Part shown: positions 16,470 to 24,567 of the stretch, piece after piece | Layout of the letters: the number at the start of each line of letters is the position of its first letter | How positions within the stretch are numbered: the stretch's first letter is position 1 | DNA from: Fundidesulfovibrio putealis DSM 16056 | GTDB taxonomy: Bacteria; Desulfobacterota; Desulfovibrionia; Desulfovibrionales; Desulfovibrionaceae | Assembly: GCF_000429325.1 (NCBI RefSeq) | Contig: NZ_AUBQ01000018.1 | Location: 1 to 64,000 of the forward strand | Reading direction: 5' to 3' | Length of the DNA stretch: 64,000 nucleotides | Program-made: the position numbers and the translations under genes | Notes under the pieces: model-generated | Databases searched by the model: none | The model's input: only the letters and a program-made list of their open reading frames with translations | What the model was told of the DNA's origin: nothing

Positions 16470-17777
16470 ATGTCTCTTACCAGTAAAAACGCCATTGTCG
16501 CCACGTACCTGAGCACCCACGGGCAGGCCATCGCCGCCCATGAACACATGGGCGTGGAGGACATCCGCTCCGGCCTGGACGCCGGACGCATGGCCCTTCT
16601 GGCCAACCCTGCCCATAAGAATGTGTCGCCCACCCTGATCGGTCAACCCGCCCGGGTGAAAGTCAACGCCAACATCGGCACCTCCCCCATGATCAACAAC
16701 GTGGAGATGGAGGTCCAGAAGCTGCGCCTGGCCGAAAAAGCCGGAGCCCACACCGTGATGGACCTCTCCACCGCCGGAGACCTGGACGTGGTGCGCGTGA
16801 GCATGCTGGAAGCCTCCCCCCTGCCCCTGGGCACGGTCCCGCTCTACTCGGTGGCCCAGCCCTACGTGGCGCGCGGACAGGACCCCAGCGACTTCACCGT
16901 GCAGGAGCTCCTGGAGGAGATCGAGAAGCAGGCCGAGCAGGGCGTGGACTTCATGACGCTGCACTGCGGCGTCACCGCGCGCGGCGCGGCCATGGCCTCC
17001 GACGGCCGCCGAATCCTTGGCATCGTGTCGCGCGGCGGAGCGCTCATGGCCCGCTGGATGAAGCGCCGCAATGTGGAAAACCCGCTGCTCACCCACTATG
17101 ACGACCTTTTGAAGATCTGCCTCAAGCACAACGTGACCATCAGCCTCGGCGACGGCCTGCGCCCCGGCGCGGGCGCGGACGCAGGCGACGCGGCCCAGTG
17201 GGAAGAGGTTTCCGTGCTTGGCGACCTGGCCCGGCGCGCCGTGGAGCATGGCGTGCAGATCATGATCGAAGGCCCCGGCCACGTGCCCCTTCATCTGGTG
17301 CAGAGCCAGATCCAGGGCATCAAGCGCCTGACCAACAACGCCCCGCTCTACGTGCTCGGCCCCCTGACCACCGACGCCGCAGCGGGCTACGACCACATCG
17401 CCGGAGCCATCGGCGGCGCACAGGCCGCCTTCTACGGCGCGGACTTCCTGTGCTACCTGACCCCTGCCGAGCACGTCACCCTGCCCGGACCCGAGGACGT
17501 GTGGGACGGCGTGAAAGCCAGCCTCATCGCGGCCCAGAGCGCCGAGAACTCCCTTGGCCGCCCCTGGGCCGTGGAGCGCGACCTGGCCATCTCCAAGGCG
17601 CGCGCCGCCCTGGACTGGGAAGCCATGGCCGACAACGCCCTGGACCCCCACACCCTGCGCAAGCGCCGCAAGGACTTCCATCAGGAGAAGGAGTGCGCCA
17701 TGTGCGGCTCCTTCTGCGCCATCCGCATGCTGGAAGGCGTGGATGAGGCCATGATCGTCTGCAAGAAGCACGACTAG
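16470..17777 (+). CDS. thiC: Phosphomethylpyrimidine synthase
   Basis: The product is 435 residues and converts aminoimidazole ribotide to HMP-P in thiamine synthesis by a radical-AdoMet reaction. The C-terminal cluster-binding CxxCxxxxC is ECAMCGSFC near residue 410. Conserved blocks include VNANIGTSP, AHTVMDLSTAGD, TLHCGVT, MIEGPGHVPLH and LGPLTTDAAAGYDHI. The length matches the short thiC form without the plant and enterobacterial N-terminal extension. The ATG at 16470 has GAGGT seven bases upstream. No TPP riboswitch could be recognised in the 140-base leader. A terminator follows. Confidence 0.96.
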   Translation: MSLTSKNAIVATYLSTHGQAIAAHEHMGVEDIRSGLDAGRMALLANPAHKNVSPTLIGQPARVKVNANIGTSPMINNVEMEVQKLRLAEKAGAHTVMDLSTAGDLDVVRVSMLEASPLPLGTVPLYSVAQPYVARGQDPSDFTVQELLEEIEKQAEQGVDFMTLHCGVTARGAAMASDGRRILGIVSRGGALMARWMKRRNVENPLLTHYDDLLKICLKHNVTISLGDGLRPGAGADAGDAAQWEEVSVLGDLARRAVEHGVQIMIEGPGHVPLHLVQSQIQGIKRLTNNAPLYVLGPLTTDAAAGYDHIAGAIGGAQAAFYGADFLCYLTPAEHVTLPGPEDVWDGVKASLIAAQSAENSLGRPWAVERDLAISKARAALDWEAMADNALDPHTLRKRRKDFHQEKECAMCGSFCAIRMLEGVDEAMIVCKKHD

Positions 17778-17801
17778 CCGCCTCTCATCGCGAACGTGAC
17801 G

Positions 17802-17841
17802 CAGCCCGGGGAACGCCAATGTTCTCCGGGCTGTTTCTTTT
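17802..17841 (+). terminator. Rho-independent terminator of thiC
   Basis: CAGCCCGGGGAAC pairs with GTTCTCCGGGCTG (one G-U pair) across a six-base loop and is followed by TTTCTTTT. Confidence 0.9.
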
Positions 17842-17987
17842 GGCATGTGCGCGTGATACACGGCGCCTATGAATCCCGCGTTCCATGGTATGGAGCGCAG
17901 CCCGACAGAGCCTGCCGGACAGTCCGGCAGCGGGCCTTCCGGCACGACCGGAACGCCCCCGAAGCCCGACAACAACGGAGAACCGCC

Positions 17988-18734
17988 ATGCATACGCTCG
18001 TGCTCGTGCGCCACGGCCAGAGCCAATGGAACCTGGAGAACCGCTTCACCGGCTGGACCGACGTGCCGCTCTCGCCCCTGGGCGAGAGCGAAGCCCTGGC
18101 CGGGGCCAAGGCCATGATGGACGCAGGACTGACCTTCGACCTGTGCTTCACCTCGTATCTCAAGCGAGCGGTGAAGACTCTGGACATCATCCTGGAGGCC
18201 ATGGACCTCATGTGGCTGCCGGTGACCAAATCCTGGAAGCTGAACGAACGCCATTACGGCTCGCTCCAGGGCCTGAACAAGGCCGAGATGACCGAAAAAT
18301 TCGGCGAGAAGCAGGTGTTCGAGTGGCGCAGGAGCTACGACGTGCGCCCCCCCGCCCTGGAGAACGACGACCCGCGCCATCCGCGCTTCGATCCGCGCTA
18401 CGCGGCGCTCACCCCGGAGGAACTCCCGGCGGTTGAGTGCCTGAAGGACACCGTGGCCCGCGTGATGCCCTACTGGCACGAGGTGCTGGCCCCCACGATT
18501 AAATCAGGCAGGCGCGTGCTGGTGGCTGCGCACGGCAACTCGCTGCGCGCACTGGTGAAATACCTGGACGCCGTAAGCGACGAGGCCATCGCGTCGCTCA
18601 ACATCCCAACTGGCGTGCCCCTGGTGTACGAGCTCAGCGACGACCTCAAGCCCGTCGGGCACCATTACCTGGGCGACCCGGACGAGATAGCCCGCCAGAT
18701 CGAGGCCGTGGCCAACCAGGCCAAAAAGAAATAA
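17988..18734 (+). CDS. gpmA: 2,3-bisphosphoglycerate-dependent phosphoglycerate mutase
   Basis: The product is 248 residues, matching the dPGM family length. The phosphorylated His is in [12 protein letters not shown] near residue 9. It is followed by [28 protein letters not shown], and the second catalytic His in [11 protein letters not shown]. It interconverts 3- and 2-phosphoglycerate in glycolysis and gluconeogenesis. The ATG at 17988 has GGAG seven bases upstream. It is flanked by a terminator before and a dispersed repeat after, so it is probably transcribed alone. Confidence 0.96.
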   Translation: MHTLVLVRHGQSQWNLENRFTGWTDVPLSPLGESEALAGAKAMMDAGLTFDLCFTSYLKRAVKTLDIILEAMDLMWLPVTKSWKLNERHYGSLQGLNKAEMTEKFGEKQVFEWRRSYDVRPPALENDDPRHPRFDPRYAALTPEELPAVECLKDTVARVMPYWHEVLAPTIKSGRRVLVAAHGNSLRALVKYLDAVSDEAIASLNIPTGVPLVYELSDDLKPVGHHYLGDPDEIARQIEAVANQAKKK

Positions 18735-18743
18735 CCGTAGAGA

Positions 18744-18812
18744 CTTGCAAAATTCGCAGTAGGGGAACGCCTCCGGCGGCCAAAAGGCTGCGCCCTTTGG
18801 AATCCGCAATTA
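18744..18812 (+). repeat. Dispersed intergenic repeat, copy 1
   Basis: This ~69-bp segment after gpmA is nearly the same as 33656-33724. Shared parts include TGCAAAATTYGCAGTAGG, CGCCTCCGGCGGCCAAA and GGCTGCGCCCTTTGGAATCC. It contains a hairpin formed by CCAAA...TTTGG and may work as a 3' end. Confidence 0.8.
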
Positions 18813-18882
18813 TCCAAGGCAGTTATCGGATTGTCATTCTTATAGGAAGGGCGGTTCGATGTGTTTTGAAAGGCCTCACACG

Positions 18883-18921
18883 AAAAGCCGCCCGACGGTT
18901 CCCCGCCGGGCGGCCTTTATT
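18883..18921. terminator. Bidirectional terminator
   Basis: GCCGCCCG (18887-18894) pairs with CGGGCGGC (18907-18914), with A-rich and T-rich flanks. It lies 27 bases beyond the stop of the large minus-strand gene. Confidence 0.8.
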
Positions 18922-18947
18922 TGCCGTATTGCCCGCATTTCGCGGCG

Positions 18948-21900
18948 TCAGCTCTTATCAGGCTCCTTTGGTCCTTCCGGCGCTCCAGGCGCTCCCGGTC
19001 CAGCGGGAGCTTCCGGAGTTCCCTGCCCTGCGGGCGCGAGGCCCTCTCGCAGCTGCGGCCTGCGGTCCTGCTCAGGCGGCAGCGGGGGTTCGGGGCGCTT
19101 AACCTTCCTGAGCTCCGGCTTTCGCCACGCCCTTCCGTCGCTGAACGAGTCCCAGCCCCAGCGCAGCCAGCCCAGCAGCGAGAACGCCATCCACAAGGAC
19201 CAGGCCAGCATCACGCCCCGGTACCACCACAGGGACACCGAGAACACCTGCGCCTGGGGCAAGGTCTCGCCCACGCGGTCGAAGGACCAGATGAGCCTGT
19301 AGGCCGACGAGCCGTTGCCCATGATGTGCATGGTGGGCGAGCCCAGAAGCCCGGTGCGGATGGCCTCGAACAGGCAGGACAGGCCTATGAGGGTCAAAAT
19401 CGCCAGCCCGATCTGCATGGCGTTGAAGCCGAACCAGTCGGAACTGGAGGATGCCTTGTACCCCCGGCGAAGGCCAAGCGCGATGATCCAGGCCACGGCC
19501 AGCAGGGCCACGCCCGGCGACACCTGCGTGAGCCCCAGGCCCAGAAGCAGCCACTGCCAGCGCCGAAGCGGCGTGAAGGGCAGGAACCCCAGGCCGAAGG
19601 CCACCAGGGCCGTGGCTCCCAGCGCGCTCCAGAACAGGATGGCCGGGGCCATGCGCGTGGCTCCGCGCGCCCAAAGAATCCAGCGGTCGCGGGGCATCTC
19701 CACGGTCAGCACGGCGTTCACAGCCTCGTGCCCCAGGCTGACAGCAGGCGTGGACACCGTGGTCAGCGACTCGCGCGGCTGCCTCCAGGACACCAGGACG
19801 GACTGCCTGCCCGGCGTGAGCGCCAGCCCGATTTCGCCGGGCTTGTCCCCGGACCAGGGCGAGGGTTTGCCGCCCACCACCACCCCGGTGACCTCGGCCT
19901 TCTCCGGCAGGTGCAGCACGTGCCGCCCGCCCAGGGCCGAGCGCAGGGCCATCTCCAGGGAGACGGCGTCCAGGCGCTCGCCGGGCGTCAGGCGAAGCTT
20001 GGCGGAGTCGATGGTCAGGCTCTGGCCGGGAGCAGGCGCGGGGCGCGTCACCGCGATGCGGGCCGTCTCGCCGGGCCAGGGCCGCCACAGGGGCGCCCAA
20101 TGCCCCGAAGCGTCCAGGCTGGAGGACACCGGGATGCCCGAGAGCGCCACGTCCCAGGACGGGGCCGCCCGAAGCCGCCAGATCTCCACCCAGTTGACGC
20201 CCTGGGGTGCCGACAAGTCGAGCGCGGGCTGAATTTCCAGGCGCGAACGCCAGCTGAGCTGGCGCTGCCCTGCGCCCAATGCGGCCACGGCCTTGCCGTC
20301 CGCCACGCGCACGTCGCGGTCCAGCACGGACTCGCCGGGCAGGAGCGGCACCTGGATCACCACGGGCTCGCCGGTCTGGGTCAGGCGGCGCACGGTGGTC
20401 ACGGCCTCCCAGCTGAGCCCGAGCTCCAGGGAGCGCTCCACTTCCAGGAACGGCTGGATGACCGCCGTGATCGCCGTAGCGGCGCTGCCCGGCTTGCCAG
20501 CCTGGGACGCGTCCTCCCGGCGGGAGAACTTGAGCCCCCCCTCCAGCGCGCCGTCAGGCCCCAGGCCCAGGACGCTCCATCCGGGCGCATCCACCACGGC
20601 CCGGCGCGTGGAGAACGGGGCCGAGATGCTAAACGACACTCCGGCGGGAGCCGCACCGCTCACGATGACCTTGTGCGGGCCGGGATCAAGCAGCGCCCAC
20701 AATCCGCCGTTCTCGGCAAAGAGCACGGCAGGCTTTGAGTCCACGGTCACGGACTGGGGCCGCCAGCCGTCGCCCACCACGGGCAGCGGCAGGGCGAGCC
20801 GCGTGGCCGCCCCGGTCTCCAGGGTCAGGCGCAGGACTTTGGCGTCCAGCACCACGCCGAGCTCCGAGATTCCGGCGCAGTCCGGGAAGCAGTCCGACGG
20901 TTTGATGAGCCGGGCGCGCAGTTCATCAAGGATCTCCTTGGGCGGAACGCCGGACCGGAACGCCTCCTGCGATTCCGGAGCGGCCAGAAGCGCGCCGGGA
21001 GCCATGAGCAGGGCTGCGGACAGCATTGCCGCGAGGCAGGCAAGCTTGGCCGGGGAAGCTCCTGAGCTTCCTGAAGCGCCATCACCCGCCGCAGGCCCGG
21101 TTGCCTTCGAGCCCAGGAGCCCCCCCTCGCCGCGCAGACGCCTGAAGTCCGCCAGGAGCCACAGGGCGGCCAGCAGCAGGATCACCCGCGCAAAACACAA
21201 GGCCGCGTTCATCATAGGCGACACCAGGGTCAGGCGCACGGTCTGGGCCGGGTCCACCGGACCGTTCCAGGTAAGGCCCACGGTGCGCCAGTTCCAGTTG
21301 GGGATGCCCGGCCCGGTCTGGATCAGGCTGTTGGGGTCCTGCTCCAGGCCCTGGTAGGCATACGGGCCGGACGGCTCGCGCGCGGCCTTGCGCACCTCCT
21401 TGCGGGAATCCTTGGCCGCCATGGGCGCGGGAGCCTGGGCAGGAGCGGCAACGTCCTGGGATTCCATGCCTGAATCGAGGTCCGCCGCCCGCTCGGCCAT
21501 GGTGGATATGAAGCGCACATCCTCCAGTTGCGGATAGACGCCCGTGCGTATCTGGCTGAACACGAAGGGCAGCGCCGCAAGCACCATGAGCCCGAGCGCC
21601 ATCATGTGAAACGCCCTGGCCCCGCGCGCGGCCTTCTGCCAGGACTCCTTGGATGCCTGCCTGTCCAGGGCCTTCAGGATGCCCAGCGCCGCCAAAAGCA
21701 GGAGCCACAGCTCCACGGGCGCGGCCTGCTCGTGCTGGGCGGCCACCAGATAGGCCAGCAGCACGCCTCCGGCAGCAACGCCGCGCAGCTTCCAGGCCCC
21801 AAGCACCATGAAGAGCGTCAGGAAGATGTTCAAGAGGTTCCAGCGGCTCACCCAGGACTGGCTGACCGTATCCGGCCCCGAGGCGTGAAAGAGCCTCCAG

Positions 21901-23273
21901 CCCGGCGGCAGCTTCAGTTCCGCCGAAAGCGACGTGACCCCGGCCAGCCAGCCCGAAGCCGGGACAGCCGCCCCCGCGTCCGGATAGCGGGACTCGGCGG
22001 TCAGGTTCACGGCGGACTCGCGCAGTTCCACGCCCGGAAGCTTGTCCTCGCCCAGGAGCACCACTGGCAGGTCCTTCCCGGCCTGGGCCGCACGGCCAAG
22101 CTCGCCCGGCGCGTTCATGGACAAGGACCAGCCGTGGCGCAGCGCGCCGGACAGGCGGTCCTGCACGGTGAATCCCGCGCCGTCGAAATCAAGCCACAGG
22201 GTGCGGCGCACGTTCAGGTCGTCGCTGCGCGGCCCGGACTCCCCGCGCCGGATGACGTCCAGGGTAAGGACGGCGTCCTTTTCCGCAAGGAAGGCCGGGT
22301 ATTTCTTCCAGGCGTCCGGCAACTCGGTGGTCTGGGGATCGATGGGGGCGAGCCCGCGCGGCTGGACGTCGCGCAGGGCGGGGTCGGCGGCGAAGGCCCA
22401 GATCTCGCGCCCGAACGGCGTGGTGGCCGGTCCCATGGCCTTCATGGGTTCCAGGGCGCGGCTTACTATCTCCAGGTCGTAGCGCCCGGCCCCGGCCTGG
22501 GCCAGCACCTGCCCGCCGGGGCCGAAGCCCACGGGCACCGGGGCCTGCACGGCCATGGGCTCGGTTCCCGGCGGCAGCAGGCCGTCCAGGGCGATGGTCC
22601 TGACCCTGCCGGAGACCTCCAGGCGGGCCAGGGTGGTGATCGTCATGGGCACGCCGTCGCGCAGGAGCCTGAACACCGCCACCTGGGCGGAATCCTCGGG
22701 GGCCTTGCGCTCGTCCTGGCGGGAGATGTCCAGCCTGCCGTCGGCCGCGAGCTTGGGGGCGGCCACGGCGACGCCGTCCACGGCGAGTTCCACCACGCCG
22801 GTCTGGGGCGCGATCCGCAGGGCCTGGGGCCTGCGTTTCCAGGGGAGCTGGCCTGAGACCTGATGCTCGCCGGGCTCCAGGCGTACGGCTGGAGTGCCGG
22901 ACTGATCCAGCACGGCGGCGCTCTGGCCGTCCACCGTGACGCGCGCGGGCCATAGGCCGGGGGCCACGGGCAGCGGCGCGTTCATGGGCGAAAACACCCG
23001 CCATGTGGCCGTGAAGGACGCGCCGGAGCCGTCCACGACGAGGCTTATCCGGGTGGGGAACTGGCACTGCCTGCGGGCCGGGTCGGTGGCCAGGGGCGGA
23101 CACTGGGCGCTGTCCTGCCCGTAGAGCACCCAGCCTTCCCAGGACCTGAGGTCCGGCGGCAGCCAGGCCCGCCCAGGCTGGCCCGGCGGCTGGGCCAGGG
23201 CGAAAATGGCGCAGGAGAGCACACCCAGCAGACACAACACGGACACAAGATACGGCGCGGCGCGAAATCGCAT
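18948..23273 (-). CDS. Large membrane protein of unknown function with internal duplication
   Basis: The product is 1441 residues. It starts with a signal-like helix (APYLVSVLCLLGVLSCAIFA). A long beta-rich, probably periplasmic region follows to about residue 470. Hydrophobic helices come next (LLNIFLTLFMVLGAW; LMVLAALPFVFSQI; VILLLAALWLLADF; LACLAAMLSAALLMAPGALL), then a second beta-rich region, a C-terminal membrane bundle and a Pro/Gly-rich tail. The second soluble region repeats the first: LPVAPGLWPARVTVDGQ in the N-terminal part resembles LPVVGDGWRPQSVTVDSK near residue 820. Each copy is preceded by a cysteine pair. I do not recognise a named family. GGAGCAGTC precedes the ATG. It is divergent from mutY. 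Confidence 0.8.
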   Translation of the reverse strand: MRFRAAPYLVSVLCLLGVLSCAIFALAQPPGQPGRAWLPPDLRSWEGWVLYGQDSAQCPPLATDPARRQCQFPTRISLVVDGSGASFTATWRVFSPMNAPLPVAPGLWPARVTVDGQSAAVLDQSGTPAVRLEPGEHQVSGQLPWKRRPQALRIAPQTGVVELAVDGVAVAAPKLAADGRLDISRQDERKAPEDSAQVAVFRLLRDGVPMTITTLARLEVSGRVRTIALDGLLPPGTEPMAVQAPVPVGFGPGGQVLAQAGAGRYDLEIVSRALEPMKAMGPATTPFGREIWAFAADPALRDVQPRGLAPIDPQTTELPDAWKKYPAFLAEKDAVLTLDVIRRGESGPRSDDLNVRRTLWLDFDGAGFTVQDRLSGALRHGWSLSMNAPGELGRAAQAGKDLPVVLLGEDKLPGVELRESAVNLTAESRYPDAGAAVPASGWLAGVTSLSAELKLPPGWRLFHASGPDTVSQSWVSRWNLLNIFLTLFMVLGAWKLRGVAAGGVLLAYLVAAQHEQAAPVELWLLLLAALGILKALDRQASKESWQKAARGARAFHMMALGLMVLAALPFVFSQIRTGVYPQLEDVRFISTMAERAADLDSGMESQDVAAPAQAPAPMAAKDSRKEVRKAAREPSGPYAYQGLEQDPNSLIQTGPGIPNWNWRTVGLTWNGPVDPAQTVRLTLVSPMMNAALCFARVILLLAALWLLADFRRLRGEGGLLGSKATGPAAGDGASGSSGASPAKLACLAAMLSAALLMAPGALLAAPESQEAFRSGVPPKEILDELRARLIKPSDCFPDCAGISELGVVLDAKVLRLTLETGAATRLALPLPVVGDGWRPQSVTVDSKPAVLFAENGGLWALLDPGPHKVIVSGAAPAGVSFSISAPFSTRRAVVDAPGWSVLGLGPDGALEGGLKFSRREDASQAGKPGSAATAITAVIQPFLEVERSLELGLSWEAVTTVRRLTQTGEPVVIQVPLLPGESVLDRDVRVADGKAVAALGAGQRQLSWRSRLEIQPALDLSAPQGVNWVEIWRLRAAPSWDVALSGIPVSSSLDASGHWAPLWRPWPGETARIAVTRPAPAPGQSLTIDSAKLRLTPGERLDAVSLEMALRSALGGRHVLHLPEKAEVTGVVVGGKPSPWSGDKPGEIGLALTPGRQSVLVSWRQPRESLTTVSTPAVSLGHEAVNAVLTVEMPRDRWILWARGATRMAPAILFWSALGATALVAFGLGFLPFTPLRRWQWLLLGLGLTQVSPGVALLAVAWIIALGLRRGYKASSSSDWFGFNAMQIGLAILTLIGLSCLFEAIRTGLLGSPTMHIMGNGSSAYRLIWSFDRVGETLPQAQVFSVSLWWYRGVMLAWSLWMAFSLLGWLRWGWDSFSDGRAWRKPELRKVKRPEPPLPPEQDRRPQLREGLAPAGQGTPEAPAGPGAPGAPEGPKEPDKS

Positions 23274-23342
23274 GACTGCTCCATGATCGACGGCGGTGTA
23301 TTGATCTGCTATAAGACAATCTCTTTGATTTTGGAAACCAGA

Positions 23343-24437
23343 ATGCCCGACCCCTCACTCTTTTCCACACTGCTCCTCGATTGGTTCCGGCAGGCCAGAC
23401 GCCCGCTGCCCTGGCGCGAAAGCTACGACCCCTATCAGGTCTGGCTCTCGGAGGTCATGCTCCAGCAGACCCAGATGGACCGGGCCGTGGTCTATTTCAA
23501 CCGTTTCCTGTCGCGTTTCCCCGACGTGTTCGCCCTGGCCGCCGCCAGCGAGGACGAGGTGCTGCGCCTGTGGGAGGGCCTGGGCTACTACAGCCGCGCC
23601 CGGAACCTGCGCAAAGCCGCCCAGGAGATCGCCGCCCGCCACGGGGGAATCGTCCCGGCTGACGCGCAGGCCCTGGCCGCGCTGCCGGGAGTCGGACGCT
23701 ACACCACGGGGGCGGTGCTCTCCATCGCCCACCAGCAGGACGTTCCCGCCGTGGACGCCAACGTGGAGCGCGTGCTGGCCCGCGTGTACGACATCGCGGA
23801 TTCCCCCAAGGAGCCAGCCGGAAAGAAGCGCTTCACCGAACTCGCCGCGTCGCTCATCCCCGCCGGAAAGGCCCGCGACTTCAACCAGGCCCTGATGGAG
23901 CTGGGCGCGCTGGTGTGCACGCCGCGAAGCCCGGACTGCGCCCGCTGTCCCATGGCCGGGATCTGCCGTGCCCTGGCCGCCGGAACGGTGGATGAGCGCC
24001 CCACCCTTCCTGCGTCCAAGGCCCCGGTGGCCATCGGCATGGGCACGGCGGTGATCGCGCACCAGGGACTGTATTTCGTGCAGAAGCGCAGGCCCGGCGG
24101 GGTCTGGGCAGGATTGTGGGAGTTCCCGGGCGGACAGATGGAACCGGGCGAGGCCCCGGAGGAGACTGCAATCAGGGAAGTACGGGAGGAAACCGGCTTC
24201 CAGGTGGAGCCCGTCGGCAAGCTGGCCGTCATCAAGCACGCCTACACCCGCTACCGGGTGACCATGCACGCCTACCTGATGGCCTTTCCGGAAGGGGTCA
24301 CGCCTGCGGAGCCGGTGCTCACGGCGGCAACGTCATACCGCTGGCTGCCCTTCGAGGCGCTCGCCGGGCTGGCCTTCCCCACGGCCATGCGAAAACTGAC
24401 CCAGGCCATGGAGCGCGACGCGAGGCTCACGCGATAA
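23343..24437 (+). CDS. mutY: A/G-specific adenine DNA glycosylase
   Basis: The product is 364 residues and removes adenine opposite 8-oxoguanine. The catalytic Glu lies in SEVMLQQTQMDR near residue 37. The HhH motif is ALPGVGRYTTGAV, with catalytic Asp in AVDANVERV near residue 138. The [4Fe-4S] ligands are in CTPRSPDCARCPMAGIC. The C-terminal MutT-like domain (from about residue 225) has GGQMEPGEAPEETAIREV followed by REETGF, which fits the full Nudix consensus GX5EX7REUXEEXGU. In most MutY proteins this box is degenerate. The ATG at 23343 is preferred on domain grounds. Confidence 0.95.
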   Translation: MPDPSLFSTLLLDWFRQARRPLPWRESYDPYQVWLSEVMLQQTQMDRAVVYFNRFLSRFPDVFALAAASEDEVLRLWEGLGYYSRARNLRKAAQEIAARHGGIVPADAQALAALPGVGRYTTGAVLSIAHQQDVPAVDANVERVLARVYDIADSPKEPAGKKRFTELAASLIPAGKARDFNQALMELGALVCTPRSPDCARCPMAGICRALAAGTVDERPTLPASKAPVAIGMGTAVIAHQGLYFVQKRRPGGVWAGLWEFPGGQMEPGEAPEETAIREVREETGFQVEPVGKLAVIKHAYTRYRVTMHAYLMAFPEGVTPAEPVLTAATSYRWLPFEALAGLAFPTAMRKLTQAMERDARLTR

Positions 24438-24444
24438 TCCTGCG

Positions 24445-24476
24445 TTTATGAAAAACATGAACTTGTTTTTCATAAA
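24445..24476 (+). terminator. AT-rich hairpin after mutY
   Basis: TTTATGAAAAACA and TGTTTTTCATAAA pair perfectly over 13 bases with a six-base loop, starting eight bases after the mutY stop. Confidence 0.75.
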
Positions 24477-24567
24477 TAAATACCCTGGTTTTCCTGATTG
24501 GAACCTGACTGAGATGGGGGCGTGATGCTCCCGGCCCGGCAAGGCCCGGTCACGCGATAATCCCGCC

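Noticed and set aside
16365-18479. 704-codon minus-strand open frame across thiC and gpmA
   Set aside because: Both plus-strand genes are certain from conserved motifs, and the antisense frame crosses their intergenic terminator.
24429-24564. 13-base direct repeat CACGCGATAATCC at the ends of mutY and the sensor kinase gene
   Set aside because: A single short match partly in coding sequence; chance cannot be excluded and the flanks do not match.
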